16,229 nt of DNA from Paludibacteraceae bacterium (GTDB lineage: Bacteria > Bacteroidota > Bacteroidia > Bacteroidales > Paludibacteraceae): positions 1-16,229 of the forward strand of contig JAFPLG010000059.1 of assembly GCA_017402895.1 (NCBI GenBank). The letters run 5' to 3'. A program made the translations under genes and the position numbers. Shown piece after piece: positions 13,456 through 16,229 of the stretch (within the stretch, counting starts at the first letter, position 1; each line of letters opens with the position of its first letter). Below the pieces are notes generated by a model. That model was not told the DNA's origin. It saw only the letters and a list, made by a program, of their open reading frames with translations, and did no database searches.

Positions 13456-14253
13456 ATGAAGTCGTATCGGACACACATTATTTTGTTTCTGCTGGCGTGC
13501 TTATGCACGGGGTGCGTGACGCAAAAACAGATGACCTATCTGATGAATGTCGATTCTCAGACAGCGGATTCGCTGAATCCTCAGTTTGCGCGTCAAGTGG
13601 AGCCGCATATCAAGGCGGGGGATGCGTTGTCGATTATCGTGTCGGCTCTGGACGCTGAGGCGGTGATTCCCTATAACCTGCCGACGGCGGTGTATAACTC
13701 GCCGGGTAGCACGCAGTTGAATACGACGCCATCGATGCAGTACTACACGGTGGACGAGCAGGGCGATGTAGAGTTGCCGATACTGGGACGTCTGCATGTA
13801 GAGGGACTGAAGCGTTCGGAAGTGGCCGAATTGGTGCGTGAGCGTTTGCAGGGACAGGTGATCAATCCGACCGTCAATGTGATGCTCCTCAACCCGACAG
13901 TAGTGGTGATGGGCGAAGTCAATCATCCGGGACGTCATGCGATGCCGAATGGCCGGCTGACTCTGCTGGAGGCGCTGGGCGAAGCCGGCGATCTGACGAT
14001 CTACGGTCGTAGGGATAATGTGCTGGTTACGCGCGAGGTGGATGGCAAACTGGAGTTCGCCCGTATCAATCTGACTTCCGAGGACTTGTTCACATCGCCG
14101 TATTACTACTTGCAGCAAAACGATGTGATATATGTCTCGCCGAACAAGGTGCGCGTGATCAATAGTACGAACGTGGGCTTGTGGTTGAGTATGGTATCGA
14201 CGGTGGCGAGTGCGGCAACGGTAATTGTGACTGTGGTGAACGTAGCTAAATAG
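13456..14253 (+). CDS. Wza-like polysaccharide export lipoprotein
   Basis: Predicted outer-membrane lipoprotein of 265 residues for capsule or exopolysaccharide export. Signal peptide 1-19 (K2, R5, hydrophobic core) ends with lipobox LCTGC and acylated C20. The polysaccharide export domain (about 48-145) shows HIKAGDALSIIVSALD, then YTVDEQGDVELPILGRLHVEG. An SLBB-type domain follows (about 148-230) with VVMGEVNHPGRHAM and LTLLEALGEAGDLTIYGRRDNVLVTRE. A C-terminal hydrophobic helix at about 241-262 replaces the amphipathic pore helix of E. coli Wza and is usual for this phylum. The start is chosen because it gives a normal signal peptide and lies downstream of the promoter. The tyrosine autokinase gene follows after 17 bases, the classic Wza-Wzc pairing. 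Confidence 0.92.
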   Translation: MKSYRTHIILFLLACLCTGCVTQKQMTYLMNVDSQTADSLNPQFARQVEPHIKAGDALSIIVSALDAEAVIPYNLPTAVYNSPGSTQLNTTPSMQYYTVDEQGDVELPILGRLHVEGLKRSEVAELVRERLQGQVINPTVNVMLLNPTVVVMGEVNHPGRHAMPNGRLTLLEALGEAGDLTIYGRRDNVLVTREVDGKLEFARINLTSEDLFTSPYYYLQQNDVIYVSPNKVRVINSTNVGLWLSMVSTVASAATVIVTVVNVAK

Positions 14254-14270
14254 AAATCATCCGAAGTTTT

Positions 14271-16229
14271 ATGGCAAAGACATCAAATACAAATGAGATA
14301 GATATTCGCAAGATCCTGCGACTGGTGCTGCAAAAGTGGTACTGGTTTGTGGTGGGTCTGGTGGTTTGTACGCTGTTGGGCATATGGTATCTGGCGCGTA
14401 CTACGCCGAAAGTGACCACTCGGGCTTCTATCATGCTCCGCCAGCGGGATGATAAACTGGGAGCCGGTCAGCTCGACCAACTGAGCATGCTTGGTATCGG
14501 AGGCAACAAGACCGCCGAGGACGAACTGGTGGTGCTCAGTTCCAAGGACCTGATGCTGCAAGTGATCGAGCAGCTGAACCTGATGGAGACGCACTGGGTG
14601 AAGTCGGAATCGCGCTGGGAAGGCGAATATCCGAAGCACACCTTCCGTCTCGATTGCTTGAAACTGACCGACGAGGCCAAGCGTAGTCCGTTCACGATTA
14701 CCATCAAGCCCGTTGGCGGAGGATACAAGGTAAAAGCCAGTTACGGCCCGGGCGAATCCAGCTCGGTGGAAGTGAAAAACTTCAACCAGCCGCTCGACCT
14801 GCATATTGGTCAGATACGTCTAACGCCTCTGGCTGAACTCCAGCCGGGAGCTCGTTACCGCATCCAGCACCGTACGGTAGAGAGTGCTATCTCGTATTAT
14901 ACCAAGCTGACGCATATCAAGCAGCACAAGCGTGAGTCGAATATCTTTGATATGTCGATCCATTCGACACTGCCGGCGCGTGATGCGGATATACTCCGGA
15001 CGCTCATTGCCGACTACAACCAGAACGCGCTCACCGACAAGAACATGATTGCCACCAATACGGCGGAATTTATCAATTCACGACTGGATATTATCTCCCG
15101 GGAACTCACCCAAGCAGAGGATGCCGTGGAGCAATATAAGTCGGAAAACAACATGGCGGACTTGGGCGAAGAAGCCAAGTTGCTCTTGGAGTCGGGCGCG
15201 GAAGACCAGAAGCAATTGGCGGAGATAGAAAGCCAGTTGAATCTGGTGGATTATATCTCGGATTTCCTGAAGGACGAGCGCAATCAGCATAACCTGTTGC
15301 CATCGAATATAAGTGTCCAGGATGAGGCGCTGGCTGTGTTTATAGGCGAGTACAACGAGACCTTGCTCAAGTACATGCGCATGCAGCGTACGGCTGTAGA
15401 AGGTAGTCCGGTACTGGACCAGATCAATACCGAACTCCAGACGATGCGTTCGAATATCGAAACCAGCATCGTGAATGTTCGTGAAGGTCTCAACATACAA
15501 AAGGCCGGTCTGGAGATGCGTCAGCAGGAACTCATGAAACGTATCCAGCGCGTACCGAAACAGGAACGGGAATATATCCAGTTGGCCCGTCAGCGCCAAC
15601 TCAAAGAGTCGCTCTATATGCTGCTCTATAAGAAGCGCGAAGAGAATGCGCTCATGTTGGCTGCTACGGCCCTGCCGACCAAGACGGTCGACGTGCCGCG
15701 CATGGATCCGGAGACGCGCAGTCCGAAGCCCGTCAAGATAATTATCCTGTGCCTATTGCTCGGCTTAATCTTGCCCGCATGCCTGCTATACCTGTATACC
15801 TTGCTGGATAATAAGATACGCGATGCGAAGAAGTTTGAAGAGCGGATTAAGGCACCTTATCTGGGAGAAATAGTGGCCAACTCACGAGGCAAACATATCG
15901 CTATCCATGAGGGGGAGACTTCTGTTTCGGCAGAGTTGTTCCGATTGCTTCGCACCAATCTGCGATTTGTATTGCCATCCGGTGTTAAGTCGCCGGTCAT
16001 CTTGGTTACGTCTTGTATCAATGGCGAGGGTAAGTCGTATATCGCCACCAACGTAGCGCTGTCGCTGGCTATTCTGGGTAAACGCGTGGCGCTGGTGGGC
16101 CTGGATATTCGCAAGCCGATGTTGGCTAAGTACTTCTCGCTGCCTACGACCGGTTGCCTGACCACCTATCTGGCCGAAGAAGAATATACTGTAGACGATG
16201 TGATCGTTCCGAGCGGAGAACACAAGAAC
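14271..16229 (+). CDS. Wzc-like polysaccharide co-polymerase / BY-type tyrosine autokinase (3' end outside window)
   Basis: Open from ATG 14271 to the window edge (653 codons, no stop). It controls chain length and export of a surface polysaccharide. N-terminal Wzz domain with a membrane helix at about 23-43, a long periplasmic region with coiled coil (about 265-430), and a PxxEREYIQLxRQRQLKESLY segment around 425-445 typical of the family. A second membrane helix lies at about 486-507. The cytoplasmic kinase domain has Walker A G585-E-G-K588-S589 and Walker A' LVGLDIRKP with D612; the first acidic position of the usual D-x-D is glycine here, a variant I believe is common in Bacteroidales. 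Walker B and the tyrosine-rich tail lie beyond the window, so activity cannot be judged. It follows the Wza-like gene by 17 bases. Confidence 0.92.
   Translation, partial: MAKTSNTNEIDIRKILRLVLQKWYWFVVGLVVCTLLGIWYLARTTPKVTTRASIMLRQRDDKLGAGQLDQLSMLGIGGNKTAEDELVVLSSKDLMLQVIEQLNLMETHWVKSESRWEGEYPKHTFRLDCLKLTDEAKRSPFTITIKPVGGGYKVKASYGPGESSSVEVKNFNQPLDLHIGQIRLTPLAELQPGARYRIQHRTVESAISYYTKLTHIKQHKRESNIFDMSIHSTLPARDADILRTLIADYNQNALTDKNMIATNTAEFINSRLDIISRELTQAEDAVEQYKSENNMADLGEEAKLLLESGAEDQKQLAEIESQLNLVDYISDFLKDERNQHNLLPSNISVQDEALAVFIGEYNETLLKYMRMQRTAVEGSPVLDQINTELQTMRSNIETSIVNVREGLNIQKAGLEMRQQELMKRIQRVPKQEREYIQLARQRQLKESLYMLLYKKREENALMLAATALPTKTVDVPRMDPETRSPKPVKIIILCLLLGLILPACLLYLYTLLDNKIRDAKKFEERIKAPYLGEIVANSRGKHIAIHEGETSVSAELFRLLRTNLRFVLPSGVKSPVILVTSCINGEGKSYIATNVALSLAILGKRVALVGLDIRKPMLAKYFSLPTTGCLTTYLAEEEYTVDDVIVPSGEHKN

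Noticed and set aside
1..16229. Mobile element, integron or phage origin for the region
   Set aside because: No transposase, integrase, terminal inverted repeats or tRNA attachment site is visible; the genes are mostly core Bacteroidota functions.

Overview
The window looks like chromosomal DNA of a member of the order Bacteroidales (phylum Bacteroidota), probably an uncultured gut or rumen lineage. This rests on GldD, a Bacteroidota-type LptE, a lipoprotein dipeptidyl peptidase III with an HECLGH zinc motif, DUF3467, and promoters of the Bacteroidota primary-sigma type (TTTG, 20 bp, TAnnTTTG). Family and genus cannot be fixed from the sequence alone. I see no rRNA, tRNA, CRISPR array, insertion sequence or phage gene, and no gene-free stretch longer than about 135 bases.

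Layout. (1) 77-4886, plus strand: a promoter, then gldD, a fused geranylgeranylglyceryl-phosphate synthase/tRNA adenosine deaminase (GGGPS-TadA), a 7TM-HD cyclic-di-AMP-type phosphohydrolase, and dusB, tightly packed with a 4-base overlap at the end. (2) 4913-11121, plus strand: a near-copy of the first promoter, then a family 2 glycosyltransferase, a DUF3467 protein, a nucleoside phosphorylase, dipeptidyl peptidase III, and a second fusion gene joining a shortened AroA (EPSP synthase) to an N-terminally shortened glycosyltransferase. (3) 11122-13322, minus strand: an AAA+/Fis enhancer-binding-type regulator, lptE and secG, with secG having its own promoter. secG meets the AroA fusion gene tail to tail with no base between the stop codons. 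(4) 13400 to the end, plus strand: a divergent promoter followed by a Wza-like export lipoprotein and a Wzc-like tyrosine autokinase cut by the window edge. These two probably open an exopolysaccharide or capsule cluster.

Two things stand out. First, there are two unusual domain fusions within about 10 kb. Second, there is a dispersed set of short degenerate tandem tracts, mostly with a strict 7-base period and one with a 9-base period. They lie at gene boundaries and inside reading frames. They supply start codons (GGGPS-TadA, AroA), low-complexity peptides inside enzymes (GGGPS, glycosyltransferase, AroA three times including its glycosyltransferase part), and the linker that joins GGGPS to TadA. 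I infer that this repeat process has been remodelling protein ends and fusing neighbouring genes; the sequence shows the association but not the mechanism. Three promoters also share an extended AAAAATTTGC element around the -33 site.
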